64,000 nucleotides of DNA from an uncultured Devosia sp. (GTDB lineage Bacteria; Pseudomonadota; Alphaproteobacteria; Rhizobiales; Devosiaceae), in the NCBI RefSeq assembly GCF_963517015.1, contig NZ_CAUQDV010000002.1, positions 496,001-560,000 of the forward strand, given 5' to 3'. The notes under the pieces were generated by a model. The model saw nothing but the letters and a program-made list of their open reading frames with translations. It was not told the DNA's origin and searched no databases. Position 1 is the stretch's first letter; every line of letters begins with the position of its first letter. A program made the translations under genes and the position numbers. Below are positions 1 to 7,840 of this stretch, piece by piece.

Positions 1-480
1 GGCATTGCCGACGACAAGGCTGTCTATACCTATGTGCCGGAGATCGTGCAGTTTTACCTGGGCGAGAAGGCGCTGCTGGAGAATGTGCCGACCTATAATT
101 GCACCGACCTCGACCAGCGCGCCTATGTGCTGGACAATATCGCTGACCTGGTGGTCAAGGAAGTGCATGGCTCGGGCGGCTATGGGATGATGGTGGGGCC
201 GACGGCCTCCAAGGCCATGCATCGCGAATTCAAGAAGAAGATCCTGGCGCGGCCGGACAATTACATCGTGCAGCCGACGCTGGCACTCTCGACCTGCCCA
301 ACCTTTGTCAATTCGGGCATTGCGCCACGGCATGTCGACCTGCGCCCCTATGTGCTGATCGGCGACGAAGTGCGGATCACGCCGGGCGGGCTGACCCGCG
401 TGGCACTCAAGAAGGGATCGCTGGTGGTGAACTCTTCGCAGGGCGGCGGGACCAAGGATACGTGGGTGCTCGAAGAATGA
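1..480 (+). CDS. Circularly permuted ATP-grasp protein, C-terminal part (5' end outside window)
   Basis: The reading frame is open from base 1, so the N-terminus lies upstream of the window. The visible 159 residues contain VVKEVHGSGGYGM, a run of basic residues, and VDLRPYVLIGDEVRITPGGLTRVAL. These are typical of the end of circularly permuted ATP-grasp type 2 proteins (old DUF404/DUF407), thought to form carbon-nitrogen bonds in a small-peptide modification or synthesis system. Its stop codon overlaps the ATG of the alpha-E gene that follows, a standard pairing for this family. The transglutaminase-like gene often found third in such operons is not present downstream. The family call is firm, the substrate unknown. 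Confidence 0.85.
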   Translation, partial: GIADDKAVYTYVPEIVQFYLGEKALLENVPTYNCTDLDQRAYVLDNIADLVVKEVHGSGGYGMMVGPTASKAMHREFKKKILARPDNYIVQPTLALSTCPTFVNSGIAPRHVDLRPYVLIGDEVRITPGGLTRVALKKGSLVVNSSQGGGTKDTWVLEE

Positions 481-1427
481 CCATGCTTGGGCGCACTGCG
501 CAGCACCTCTTCTGGCTTTCGCGCTATGTGGAGCGGGCGGAGAATATGGCCCGGCTGCTGGAGGTGGGTTATCGCATGAGCCTCACCAGCCGGCGCGAGG
601 GGGGCGAGAGCGAGCATCTGATCTCGATGATGCAAGCCGCCGAGATCGACGAGGAATGGGACAAGAAGGAGCGTGTCGCCGATGTCGAGACGGTGACGCA
701 TTTCATGCTGTTCGATCCGAGCAATCCGAGCTCGGTGCAATCCTGCCTGATGGCGGCGCGCAACAATGCGCGCACGGTGCGGACGGCGATCACCAGCGAC
801 ATGTGGGAGACGCTGAACGGCGCCTGGCTGACATTTTGCCAGCTCAAGCCGCGTGATGTGCGCGGGGCGAAGCTGGTGGAAGTGCTGGAATGGATCAAGC
901 AGATCAGCCACGAATTCCGCGGGGCCTTCCTCGGCACGCTGTTGCGCGACGACGGCTTTGCGTTTCTGCAGGCGGGCGGATTGATCGAGCGGGCCGACAA
1001 TACGGCGCGCATCCTCGACATGAAGTATTACGTGCTGCTGCCACAGGCGAAGATGGTGGGCGGGGAGCTCGATATCCAGCAATGGACGTTGATCCTGCGG
1101 GCGGCGTCTGCGCATCGCAGCTATCGCCATGTCTATCACGGCGGATATCAGGCGCAGAATATCGCCGACTTCCTGATCCTGCGGCAGGAGATGCCGCGCT
1201 CGCTGATCTATTGCGCGCGCTTCATCGAAACGCAGGTGCAGGCGCTGGCGCAGTTCTATGGCTGCGAACGCGAGTGCCAGGCGGCAGCCGCCGAATTGCG
1301 CGGCATGGTCGAGGGTACGACGATGGAGACCATTTTCGCCAATGGCCTGCATGAATTCCTGACGGAATTCATCGAGCGCAACAACAAGCTCACCACCAGC
1401 CTGTCGGAGAGCTACAACTTCTACTGA
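477..1427 (+). CDS. Alpha-E domain protein (DUF403 family)
   Basis: A 316-residue protein beginning MTMLGRTAQHLFWLSRYVERAENMARLLEV, which matches the conserved N-terminus of alpha-E (DUF403) proteins: a helical domain rich in Glu and Arg. ATG at 477 was chosen because it overlaps the TGA of the ATP-grasp gene and places the first conserved residues at the N-terminus; an earlier in-frame start at 462 would only add five residues. Alpha-E proteins are almost always coupled to circularly permuted ATP-grasp genes and are thought to act with them. The biochemical role is not known. Confidence 0.85.
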   Translation: MTMLGRTAQHLFWLSRYVERAENMARLLEVGYRMSLTSRREGGESEHLISMMQAAEIDEEWDKKERVADVETVTHFMLFDPSNPSSVQSCLMAARNNARTVRTAITSDMWETLNGAWLTFCQLKPRDVRGAKLVEVLEWIKQISHEFRGAFLGTLLRDDGFAFLQAGGLIERADNTARILDMKYYVLLPQAKMVGGELDIQQWTLILRAASAHRSYRHVYHGGYQAQNIADFLILRQEMPRSLIYCARFIETQVQALAQFYGCERECQAAAAELRGMVEGTTMETIFANGLHEFLTEFIERNNKLTTSLSESYNFY

Positions 1428-1463
1428 GGGGGTGAGACCTCTTCGGCTTCCGCATGCGCGATG

Positions 1464-1584
1464 TCATCCCGGCCTTGAGCCGGGATCCATCCTGAGATGG
1501 TCTAGCGGCCGCAAGGTGGATTGAACAACGACCTTGCGGCTGTGGCGTGATCTCGGGATGGACCCCGGCTCAAGGCCGGGGTGA
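1464..1584. repeat. Long imperfect inverted repeat between convergent genes
   Basis: Arms at 1464-1498 and 1550-1584 are about 35 bases each and complementary except for roughly four positions; the core TGAGCCGGGATCC pairs with GGACCCCGGCTCA. A second nested stem pairs 1508-1517 with 1531-1540. The whole can fold into one long hairpin between the end of the alpha-E gene and the end of the beta-lactamase gene. It may serve as a two-way terminator, and it resembles dispersed palindromic repeats of rhizobial genomes. Confidence 0.7.
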
Positions 1585-1622
1585 AATCGTGGGTGGGGCA
1601 CCAGAGGGCCAATCCCCACCCG

Positions 1623-2429
1623 TTACTGCCCGACCTGCCCCATCACCTCCGGCCACTCGGCCAAAAACGCATCTCTCGCGCGCAGGCCGGCCGAGGCGGC
1701 TTCGCGCTGCTCGTCCTGGATCAGGTGGACGAAAACCAGGGCCTGCCCGTCCTTTTGGGCGAGGCCGACATACCAGCCCCAGCCGTGGGCGCGGTCGAGG
1801 CTGTAGTCGGCGTTGCGGGGAAAGGCGGAGCCGGTCTTGCCGATGACGGACCAGCCATCCGTGGTCTGGCGGCGTTGCAGGATGGACAAGGTGGTCTCGG
1901 TCGCGTGATGGGAGACCGGCAATTGGCCGGTGACAAAGCGGGTCATGAAGGTGAGCTGCTGACGCGGTGTCACTTGCAGCGAGGAGCTGATCCAGGCGCG
2001 TTCGAGGCCATTGTCCTTGCCCGGATCGCCGGAGAAATCGGCATTGCCGTAATCGAAGGCCGTCGCATAGGCCGTGAGCTGTTCGGCGCCGAGGTGCCTG
2101 GCGATCTGCTGCGAATACCAGACGACGGAATAGTCCATCCAGCGCAGGGGCGTCGTGGTCTGGCGCCAGTCGTCGCCGCCCCAATCGGGATAGCCTGCCA
2201 CGAAGGGCAGAGCCGGGGTCTGGGTGTCGGTCAAAAAGCCGGAGTCGAAGCCCATCAGCGCAAGGGGAATCTTGAAAGTGGAAGCAGGCGTGGTGGGCGT
2301 GTCGCAGCCGGGGCCCTGCTCTACCAGCAGTTCGCCGCTGCGGGCATCGGCCACCAGGGTGCAGAGCGTGGCGGCCTGGGCGGGGAGGGCTAAAAGCGAA
2401 AGGGCGAGGACGGCAAGGAGACGCTGCAT
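1623..2429 (-). CDS. Class D (OXA-type) serine beta-lactamase
   Basis: A 268-residue secreted protein with a signal peptide (MQRLLAVLALSLLALPAQAA). All class D active-site elements are visible: STFK at residues 50-53 (acylated Ser50, Lys53), SVV at 101-103, YGN at 127-129 and KTG at 198-200. It should hydrolyse penicillin-type beta-lactams in the periplasm. Length fits the family. It is divergent from an ArsR-type regulator gene, with a palindrome between the two, so its transcription could be influenced by that regulator. There are no mobile-element genes around it, which suggests an intrinsic chromosomal enzyme and not a recently acquired gene. Substrate range cannot be judged from sequence. 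Confidence 0.9.
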   Translation of the reverse strand: MQRLLAVLALSLLALPAQAATLCTLVADARSGELLVEQGPGCDTPTTPASTFKIPLALMGFDSGFLTDTQTPALPFVAGYPDWGGDDWRQTTTPLRWMDYSVVWYSQQIARHLGAEQLTAYATAFDYGNADFSGDPGKDNGLERAWISSSLQVTPRQQLTFMTRFVTGQLPVSHHATETTLSILQRRQTTDGWSVIGKTGSAFPRNADYSLDRAHGWGWYVGLAQKDGQALVFVHLIQDEQREAASAGLRARDAFLAEWPEVMGQVGQ

Positions 2430-2462
2430 GAATGACCTTGTGACTTATAGTTAGCTCTTGCA

Positions 2463-2487
2463 CTAAGTTTCTTGATTTGATACTTAG
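2463..2487. promoter_or_regulatory. Candidate ArsR-family operator
   Basis: CTAAGTTTC at 2463-2471 and GATACTTAG at 2479-2487 form an inverted repeat (8 of 9 positions) around a 7-base AT-rich spacer. It lies in the 62-base gap between the divergent beta-lactamase and arsR-type genes, ending 5 bases before the ATG at 2492. ArsR-type repressors commonly bind such palindromes over their own promoter. Confidence 0.55.
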
Positions 2488-2491
2488 CCAT

Positions 2492-2824
2492 ATGGAACAG
2501 TATCAAGCGCAGCTCAATGGCATTTTTCAGGCGTTGGCCGATCCGACGCGACGAGCGGTGATCGGGCGGCTGGGGCGTGGGCCGGCCAGCGTGGGCGACC
2601 TTGCGGCGCCGTTCGAGATGGCCCTGCCGTCGTTCATGAAGCATATCCACATGCTGGAGGAGACAGGCCTGATCCGCACCAGCAAGGCGGGGCGCGTGCG
2701 CACCTGCGAAGTGAACACGGACAGGCTGGCGGCCGTGGGCGGCTGGCTGGATGAACAACGCGCGATCTGGGAAGGCCGGACCGACCGGCTGGAGCAGTTC
2801 GTCACAGAGGAGACGGCAGAATGA
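2492..2824 (+). CDS. ArsR-family winged-helix transcriptional regulator
   Basis: 110 residues with the N-terminal segment IFQALADPTRRAVIGRLGRG, the hallmark of the ArsR HTH_20 group, then a recognition-helix region (MALPSFMKHIHMLEETGLI) and a wing (GRVRTCEVN). No metal-binding ELCVC-type motif is present, so it is not an arsenic sensor. The ATG at 2492 was preferred over a TTG at 2477 because it starts at the conserved helix. The stop overlaps the ATG of the SRPBCC gene by ATGA; this ArsR/SRPBCC pairing is widespread, though its signal is generally unknown. Confidence 0.9.
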   Translation: MEQYQAQLNGIFQALADPTRRAVIGRLGRGPASVGDLAAPFEMALPSFMKHIHMLEETGLIRTSKAGRVRTCEVNTDRLAAVGGWLDEQRAIWEGRTDRLEQFVTEETAE

Positions 2825-3288
2825 CAATCGACAGCGAACGCGATCTCGAAATCACCCGCGTGATCAAGGCGCCGCGCGAGCGGATCTGGGCGGCCTGGAC
2901 CAATGCCGCCAGTTTCGAGAAGTGGTGGATCCCCGCCCCGGCCCTCTGCCGGGTGGTGGAACTGGATGTGCGGCCGGGCGGAGCGATGGTGACGCAGATG
3001 AGCGAGGGCGACGGCCAGGCTTTCGTGCCGCATATGGACGCCTGCTACCTCGCCGTGGATGAAAGGCGGCGGATCGTCTTCACCAATGCCTTGACGGGTG
3101 GCTACCGGCCGGCGGCACAGCCCTTCATCACCGGGGTAATCACGCTGGAGGACCACGCCGATGGCACGCTCTATCGCGCGCTGGCCATGCACAAGAACCC
3201 GGACGACCGGACAAAGCATGCCGAGCTGGGCTTTTATGACGGCTGGGGCGCGGTGACCGAGCAGTTGGCGGGGTTGGTGGAGCGCTAG
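2821..3288 (+). CDS. SRPBCC-fold protein (AHSA1 / START-like)
   Basis: 155 residues; ITRVIKAPRERIWAAWTNA followed by FEKWWIP is the classic start of AHSA1-like SRPBCC proteins, and the C-terminal helix GFYDGWGAVTEQLAGLVE is also typical. The fold forms a deep hydrophobic cavity that binds small ligands. It is translationally coupled to the upstream ArsR regulator (ATGA overlap), implying a two-gene operon. A specific ligand or enzymatic role cannot be assigned. Confidence 0.88.
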   Translation: MTIDSERDLEITRVIKAPRERIWAAWTNAASFEKWWIPAPALCRVVELDVRPGGAMVTQMSEGDGQAFVPHMDACYLAVDERRRIVFTNALTGGYRPAAQPFITGVITLEDHADGTLYRALAMHKNPDDRTKHAELGFYDGWGAVTEQLAGLVER

Positions 3289-3306
3289 AAAGAAGTCTTT
3301 CTGGGG

Positions 3307-3344
3307 TACCCCCACCTACCCTCCCCCTGAAAAGGGGGAGGGAC
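3307..3344 (+). repeat. REP-like palindromic repeat, copy 1
   Basis: TACCCCCACCTACC followed by the hairpin CTCCCCCTGAAAAGGGGGAG and GGAC. The same unit occurs at 9352-9388 and, interrupted by an insertion sequence, around 9430-9454 / 10576-10592. It sits between two convergent genes. Confidence 0.8.
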
Positions 3345-3373
3345 CGCGCAGTGGTTGGGGATCGATGGTGCCC

Positions 3374-3997
3374 TCACGGGGCGTTGACGCCGCCGACCGA
3401 GGCGGTTTCGACGCTTCCTGCCCGCTCGAAGCGGCTAATGGTGACGCCGCTGGGCGAGGTCTTGCTGTCCAGCAGCTTGAAGGACGAGGGTGATACGCCC
3501 TTTTCGAACAGGCGCTTGCCGTAGCCGAGCACGACCGGGAAGGTCAGCGTGGTCATTTCGTCGACGAGGTCATTAGAGAACAGCGTCTGGAGGAAATTGG
3601 TGGAGCCCTGGGTCAGGAGCGCCGGGCCATTCTGCTGCTTGATCTCGCGCAGGCGGGCGACAGGATCGGGGCCGAGGGTCTCAGTATTCTGCCAATTGGG
3701 CGCGAAGGACGCGTCGCGGCTGGCGACATATTTGGTGATCCGGTCGAACTGTTCGGAGGTCGGATCGCCCTTCTGGTGCGGCCAGTAGCCGGCGAAAATG
3801 TCGTAGGTCTTGCGGCCCAGCAGCAGATCATAGGGCTGGCTCATCAGCTCGCCCATCGCCGCGCCGACCGTTTCATCGAAATAGGGCGGCAGCCAGCCGC
3901 CATGGGTGAAGTTACCCGAGGTGTCTTCGGTGGGGCCACCGGGCGACTGCATGACACCATCCAGGGTGATAAAGGCTCCGACGATAATCTTGCGCAT
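3374..3997 (-). CDS. Dihydrofolate reductase-like / RibD C-terminal domain protein
   Basis: 207 residues starting MRKIIVGAFITLDGVMQSPGG, the pattern of the DHFR-like RibD_C family (YyaP/YwjB type), with DLLLGRKTYDIFAGYWP and the late segment GPALLTQGSTNFLQTLF. Such proteins bind NADPH, but most members have no proven substrate. The ATG at 3997 was chosen because the conserved strand begins there; a start 12 residues earlier (4033) lacks family conservation. It is flanked by unrelated genes. Confidence 0.85.
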   Translation of the reverse strand: MRKIIVGAFITLDGVMQSPGGPTEDTSGNFTHGGWLPPYFDETVGAAMGELMSQPYDLLLGRKTYDIFAGYWPHQKGDPTSEQFDRITKYVASRDASFAPNWQNTETLGPDPVARLREIKQQNGPALLTQGSTNFLQTLFSNDLVDEMTTLTFPVVLGYGKRLFEKGVSPSSFKLLDSKTSPSGVTISRFERAGSVETASVGGVNAP

Positions 3998-4079
3998 TTT
4001 GCGTCCTCGCTCTGTGTGTCTCTGCAGGGACAACGAACGGGTTGAGGCGGTTTAGACGAACGCGCGAATAAATTGTCGA

Positions 4080-5018
4080 TCAGGAATAGTGCCGCTGAAG
4101 GTGACGCGCCGCCCTTCTGGCGATTTCGGGATTTTCGTGCCCGGCCAGCCGACGCAGGCGGGGTTCCATGCCGGAGACGGGATCACGGATTTCGGTGGCG
4201 GTCATGACGGCCAGCTCATCGAAGCCGCCGGCCAGCATGCGGTCGACCATTTCGGGCATGAAACTGCAGAGTTCGTGCAGGAAGAAGTCGATGTCGTTGC
4301 CGGGCTTTTCGTCGAAGACCGGGACCGGTGGTTGGCGGCGTTCGAGAAGGTCCATCATCCAGAGGCTGGGCGGGACGGTATAGGTCCTGTCAGCCCAGTC
4401 GCCAGTCAGGTGGGAGGGCGACCAGTAGGGGCCGGCAATGCCGGGACGGAGGATCTCTTTGTCGCCGATCAGTTCCAGAAGGTCCTGATGGCTCGGCGTG
4501 GTATCTTCATCGGCCCATTCGCCGAGGCAAAGGGCCGCGCAGCCGCGCAGGAAGTCGGACGGATGATCGAGCAGGGACAGCCAGAGCGCGGGCAGGTCCA
4601 GGTCATCATCGGAGACCGGAGCCAACCGAAGCCGGACGCCGGCAGCATGATTGGGGTCGAGGCCTGCGGGCGGATTGCGCTCCAACCCATCGAGCCAGTC
4701 GAGAAGGATCGGCAGCTGCGGATCGGACGGCACCTGATAGCGCAGCTGGCGGACGAAAAGCGGGAGTACGTCGGGCTGGGTCTGGTTGGCGGATAAAATC
4801 ACCTCGAAGAGCCAGGCGAGGCGTTGCAGCTGGTCTGGTGCGGACGCGTGGTGGTCCCAAAGGACGGCGGAGGCCAGGCGTTCGGTCGCGTCTTTGCGGA
4901 TCCAGTGTTCGGGATAGGTCAGCCATTTTGCCGTCTCGGCGCAGAAATGGTCGCGCTCCTTGCCGGTGACGCTATGGAGCGGCGTCTGGCGCAGTTCGAG
5001 ATAAGCGTCCTGCGACAT
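4080..5018 (-). CDS. Hypothetical protein with HEAT-like helical repeats
   Basis: A soluble, acidic, 312-residue protein without signal peptide or membrane segment. Several helical stretches look like degenerate HEAT repeats (DATERLASAVLWDHH near the N-terminus, SDFLRGCAALCLGEWAD mid-protein, NPEIARRAARHLQRHY at the C-terminus). No catalytic motif is visible. The ATG at 5018 shares a base with the TGA of the upstream AEC transporter gene (TGATG), so the two genes are probably translated together. No function is assigned. Confidence 0.75.
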   Translation of the reverse strand: MSQDAYLELRQTPLHSVTGKERDHFCAETAKWLTYPEHWIRKDATERLASAVLWDHHASAPDQLQRLAWLFEVILSANQTQPDVLPLFVRQLRYQVPSDPQLPILLDWLDGLERNPPAGLDPNHAAGVRLRLAPVSDDDLDLPALWLSLLDHPSDFLRGCAALCLGEWADEDTTPSHQDLLELIGDKEILRPGIAGPYWSPSHLTGDWADRTYTVPPSLWMMDLLERRQPPVPVFDEKPGNDIDFFLHELCSFMPEMVDRMLAGGFDELAVMTATEIRDPVSGMEPRLRRLAGHENPEIARRAARHLQRHYS

Positions 5019-5953
5019 CACAGGCTCAGAATGTAAAGCCAGCCCGATATCGTCAGCGCCGAGGCGACGGTGCCGATGAGAATGGCGTTGGCGGCGACGC
5101 CGGTGCCGCGGTTGTAGTAGGTGGCAAAGACATAGACGTTGACGCCGGCAGGCATGGCCGAGAGCAGGATGCCGTAGCGGGCGATGTCCATGGGGACATG
5201 CAGCACCCAGATCATCAGTACATAGGCGATGGCCGGGTGGATGATGAGCTTGATGAAGGCGCCCACCATGGCCTGTTTCCAGTTTTCGCCCAGCTTGAAC
5301 TCGTAGAGCGCGCCGCCGATGCCGAAGAGGGCGGCGGGGACGACGGCCGAGCTCATCATGACGAGGAAGGCTTCGGCTGGCTCGATGAGCTGGAGACCGG
5401 AGAAATAGCCGATCATGCCCGCGGCAATGCCCCAGATCAGCGGATTGGAGCCGACGCGCTTGACGGCAGTGACCAGCGTCTGGCCGAGCGGCTTGCCGTC
5501 GCGTTTGACCAGTTCCATCGTCACCATGCCGATGGTGAGGAGGATCGCGCCGTGCAGGCCGATGATGGAGAGGGTGACCGGCAGGGCCTCGGGGCCATAG
5601 GCGCGGGAGATGATGGGCAGGCCGACGAGGACGGTATTGGTGAAAGTTCCGGTGAAGCCGACAGAGACGCCCTCGCCCGGGGTGTTTTTGAAAATGCGGA
5701 TGGCGATGACGATACCGATGACGAAACAGATCAGCGCGCCGATGTAAAAGGGGCCGATAATCGAAAGATTGAAGGCCGAACGTAAATCGGATGTCACAAG
5801 AGAGTGGAAGAGCAGGCAGGGCGTCGCGAAATTGTTCACGAAGGCGATGAGGCTCTTGATGCCTTCGGCCGGGAACAGGCGGAAGCGGACGGCGCTGTAG
5901 CCGAGCGCCATCAGCGCGAAAATCGGCGCTATGACATTGAGGATGGCGAGCAT
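5018..5953 (-). CDS. AEC-family (auxin efflux carrier-like) permease
   Basis: A 311-residue, strongly hydrophobic protein with about ten membrane segments arranged as two halves. The N-terminal half contains LIAFVNNFATPCLLFHSLV and the FTNTVLVGLPI segment characteristic of the AEC family; the C-terminal half ends MPAGVNVYVFATYYNRG, also conserved. AEC carriers in bacteria move dicarboxylates such as malate or related anions across the inner membrane. ATG 5953 begins at the first membrane helix; an upstream start at 6007 adds an unlikely Pro-rich leader. The HEAT-like gene follows with a TGATG junction. Confidence 0.85.
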   Translation of the reverse strand: MLAILNVIAPIFALMALGYSAVRFRLFPAEGIKSLIAFVNNFATPCLLFHSLVTSDLRSAFNLSIIGPFYIGALICFVIGIVIAIRIFKNTPGEGVSVGFTGTFTNTVLVGLPIISRAYGPEALPVTLSIIGLHGAILLTIGMVTMELVKRDGKPLGQTLVTAVKRVGSNPLIWGIAAGMIGYFSGLQLIEPAEAFLVMMSSAVVPAALFGIGGALYEFKLGENWKQAMVGAFIKLIIHPAIAYVLMIWVLHVPMDIARYGILLSAMPAGVNVYVFATYYNRGTGVAANAILIGTVASALTISGWLYILSL

Positions 5954-6079
5954 GGGCCGGGCAATCGGGAGAAGAGGTGACGCAGTTGCGTAACCCCCTG
6001 CCGTCATTGGGTCAAACCCAATCTGGTATGGCAGCCATCACCATTGGCACCCCGGCGAAGCGAAAGCATTTTCCTTCTC

Positions 6080-6108
6080 AAACGAAATCCAATCGCGTAT
6101 AAACGAAA
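6080..6108 (+). promoter_or_regulatory. Candidate DeoR/GlpR-type operator upstream of glpD
   Basis: AAACGAAA occurs at 6080-6087 and again at 6101-6108, a direct repeat with 21-base spacing (two helical turns), directly upstream of the AGGAG ribosome binding site of glpD. TTTCGTTT-like repeats are typical targets of DeoR-family repressors such as GlpR. No glpR gene lies in the window. Confidence 0.5.
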
Positions 6109-6125
6109 CAACACAGGAGCGATGA

Positions 6126-7622
6126 ATGACGGGCAGCGAGAGCGTCGATATCTTTGTCATCGGCGGCGGCATCAATGGGGCCAGCGTGGCGCGCGACGCA
6201 GTGGGGCGCGGCTATTCGGTGGCACTGGCCGAGATGAACGATCTCGCGAGCGGCACGTCTTCGGCGGCGACCAAGCTGGTGCATGGCGGGCTGCGCTATC
6301 TCGAACATTATGAATTCCGCCTGGTGCACGAGGCCCTGGCCGAGCGCGAAGTGCTGTGGGCGGAGGCGCCGCATATCATCAAGCCGCTGCGGTTCGTCCT
6401 GCCGCATCACAAGGGGTTGCGGCCGGCGTTTATCCTGCGCACGGGCCTCGCCATGTATGACTATATGGGCGGACGGCGGCTGTTGCCGGCGACCAAGACG
6501 CTGGACCTGACCAAGCATGAGACAGGCAAGGCGCTGAAGCCCGGCTACCGGTTGGGGTTCGAATATTCGGACTGCTGGGTGGATGATGCGCGCTTTGTGG
6601 TGCTCAACGCCCGCGATGCGGCGGACAAGGGCGCGGCGGTGCATGTGCGGACCAAGGTGACCAGCGTACGCCGCGATGCGGGCGGCTTCGTCGTCGAGCT
6701 GGATGGCGAGGGCGGGCGGCAGACGGTGCGAGCCAAGCTCGTGGTCAATGCGGCCGGGCCGTGGGTGGACGATGTCATCACCGGCGCCATGGGCAAAAAT
6801 GGCGCGCATAATGTGCGGCTGGTCAAAGGCAGCCATATCGTGGTGCACAAGCTCTATGACCACGACCGCTGCTATATCTTCCAGAATGCCGACGGCCGCA
6901 TCATCTTTGCCATTCCCTATGAGGACGACTTCACCCTGATCGGCACGACCGACGAGGATTATGAGGGAGACCCCAAGGACGTCAAAATCTCCGACAAGGA
7001 GACGGATTATCTGCTGAGTGCGGCCAGCGAGTATTTCGCTCGCGCCGTGACGCGCGACCAGATCCACTGGACCTATTCGGGCGTGCGGCCGCTGTTTGAC
7101 GATGGCGCGAGCGCGGCGCAGGAAGCCACGCGCGACTATGTGCTCAAGGTGGACGGCGATGCGACGACGGGTGCGGCGATCAATGTGTTCGGCGGCAAGC
7201 TGACCACCTCGCGCCGGCTGGCGGAATCGGTGCTGGAAAAGATCGAGGGCGTGCTGGGCAAGAAAGGCGCGGCCTGGACCAAGACCAGCCGCCTGCCGGG
7301 TGGCGATTTCGAACCCCTGGCGTTCGACGCGGAAGTGCGCCGGCTGGCAAAGGACTATCCGGAACTGCCGGCTGGCATGGTCAAGCGGCTGCTGCGGCTT
7401 TATGGGTCCAAGGCAAGGGTGATCCTGGGGGATGCCAAGACGGTGGACGATCTCGGCCAGCATTTCGGCTGGGACCTTTATGCGGCCGAAGTGATCTATC
7501 TGGTTGAACAGGAATGGGCGCGTACGGCACAAGATGTGTTGTGGCGGCGCACCAAGCTAGGGCTGCGGGTCGGGCCGGAGGATGTGGCGCGGCTCGAGGC
7601 TTATTTGGCAAGCCGCAAGTAG
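6126..7622 (+). CDS. glpD: Aerobic glycerol-3-phosphate dehydrogenase
   Basis: 498 residues. The N-terminal FAD-binding loop GGGINGASVARDAVGRG (about residues 13-29) and the segment SGTSSAATKLVHGGLRYLE are diagnostic for GlpD. Further conserved elements are NAAGPWVDDV, GTTDEDYEGDP and VFGGKLTTSRRLAE. It oxidises sn-glycerol 3-phosphate to dihydroxyacetone phosphate and passes electrons to quinone at the inner membrane. An AGGAG site precedes ATG 6126, and a possible DeoR-type operator lies just upstream. With glpK downstream it forms the core of glycerol catabolism; no glycerol transporter gene is adjacent. Confidence 0.96.
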   Translation: MTGSESVDIFVIGGGINGASVARDAVGRGYSVALAEMNDLASGTSSAATKLVHGGLRYLEHYEFRLVHEALAEREVLWAEAPHIIKPLRFVLPHHKGLRPAFILRTGLAMYDYMGGRRLLPATKTLDLTKHETGKALKPGYRLGFEYSDCWVDDARFVVLNARDAADKGAAVHVRTKVTSVRRDAGGFVVELDGEGGRQTVRAKLVVNAAGPWVDDVITGAMGKNGAHNVRLVKGSHIVVHKLYDHDRCYIFQNADGRIIFAIPYEDDFTLIGTTDEDYEGDPKDVKISDKETDYLLSAASEYFARAVTRDQIHWTYSGVRPLFDDGASAAQEATRDYVLKVDGDATTGAAINVFGGKLTTSRRLAESVLEKIEGVLGKKGAAWTKTSRLPGGDFEPLAFDAEVRRLAKDYPELPAGMVKRLLRLYGSKARVILGDAKTVDDLGQHFGWDLYAAEVIYLVEQEWARTAQDVLWRRTKLGLRVGPEDVARLEAYLASRK

Positions 7623-7708
7623 GCGCCAAGGCTGTGTGATGAGGGGCTGCTTCCGGCCGTCTGGCATGAGATAGCTGGCCATTCGAGCTTAGCTCTCGTG
7701 GCCTTCTC

Positions 7709-7819
7709 GCTAAAATCGCTCCGCCGGAGCGATTTTCCCTAGCGGGACGCTGCGAAGCCCCTCACCCTGCAATTCTGCTGAACGCAGAATTGCTGTCCCT
7801 CTCCCGCAAGGGGAGAGGG
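7709..7819. repeat. Cluster of three hairpins between glpD and glpK
   Basis: Three perfect stems follow each other: 7712-7723 with 7725-7736 (AAAATCGCTCCG / CGGAGCGATTTT), 7769-7778 with 7784-7793 (GCAATTCTGC / GCAGAATTGC), and 7797-7805 with 7811-7819 (CCCTCTCCC / GGGAGAGGG). The first shares its core with hairpins at 18924-18948 and 18989-19013. The last stem ends 21 bases before the glpK start and may affect glpK expression. Confidence 0.75.
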
Positions 7820-7840
7820 TTAGAAGGTGGAGGATGCTGC

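Noticed and set aside
6078..7532. 484-codon minus-strand frame inside glpD and a similar 528-codon one inside glpK (7820-9406)
   Set aside because: Both mirror well-identified genes and have no recognisable domain or ribosome binding site.
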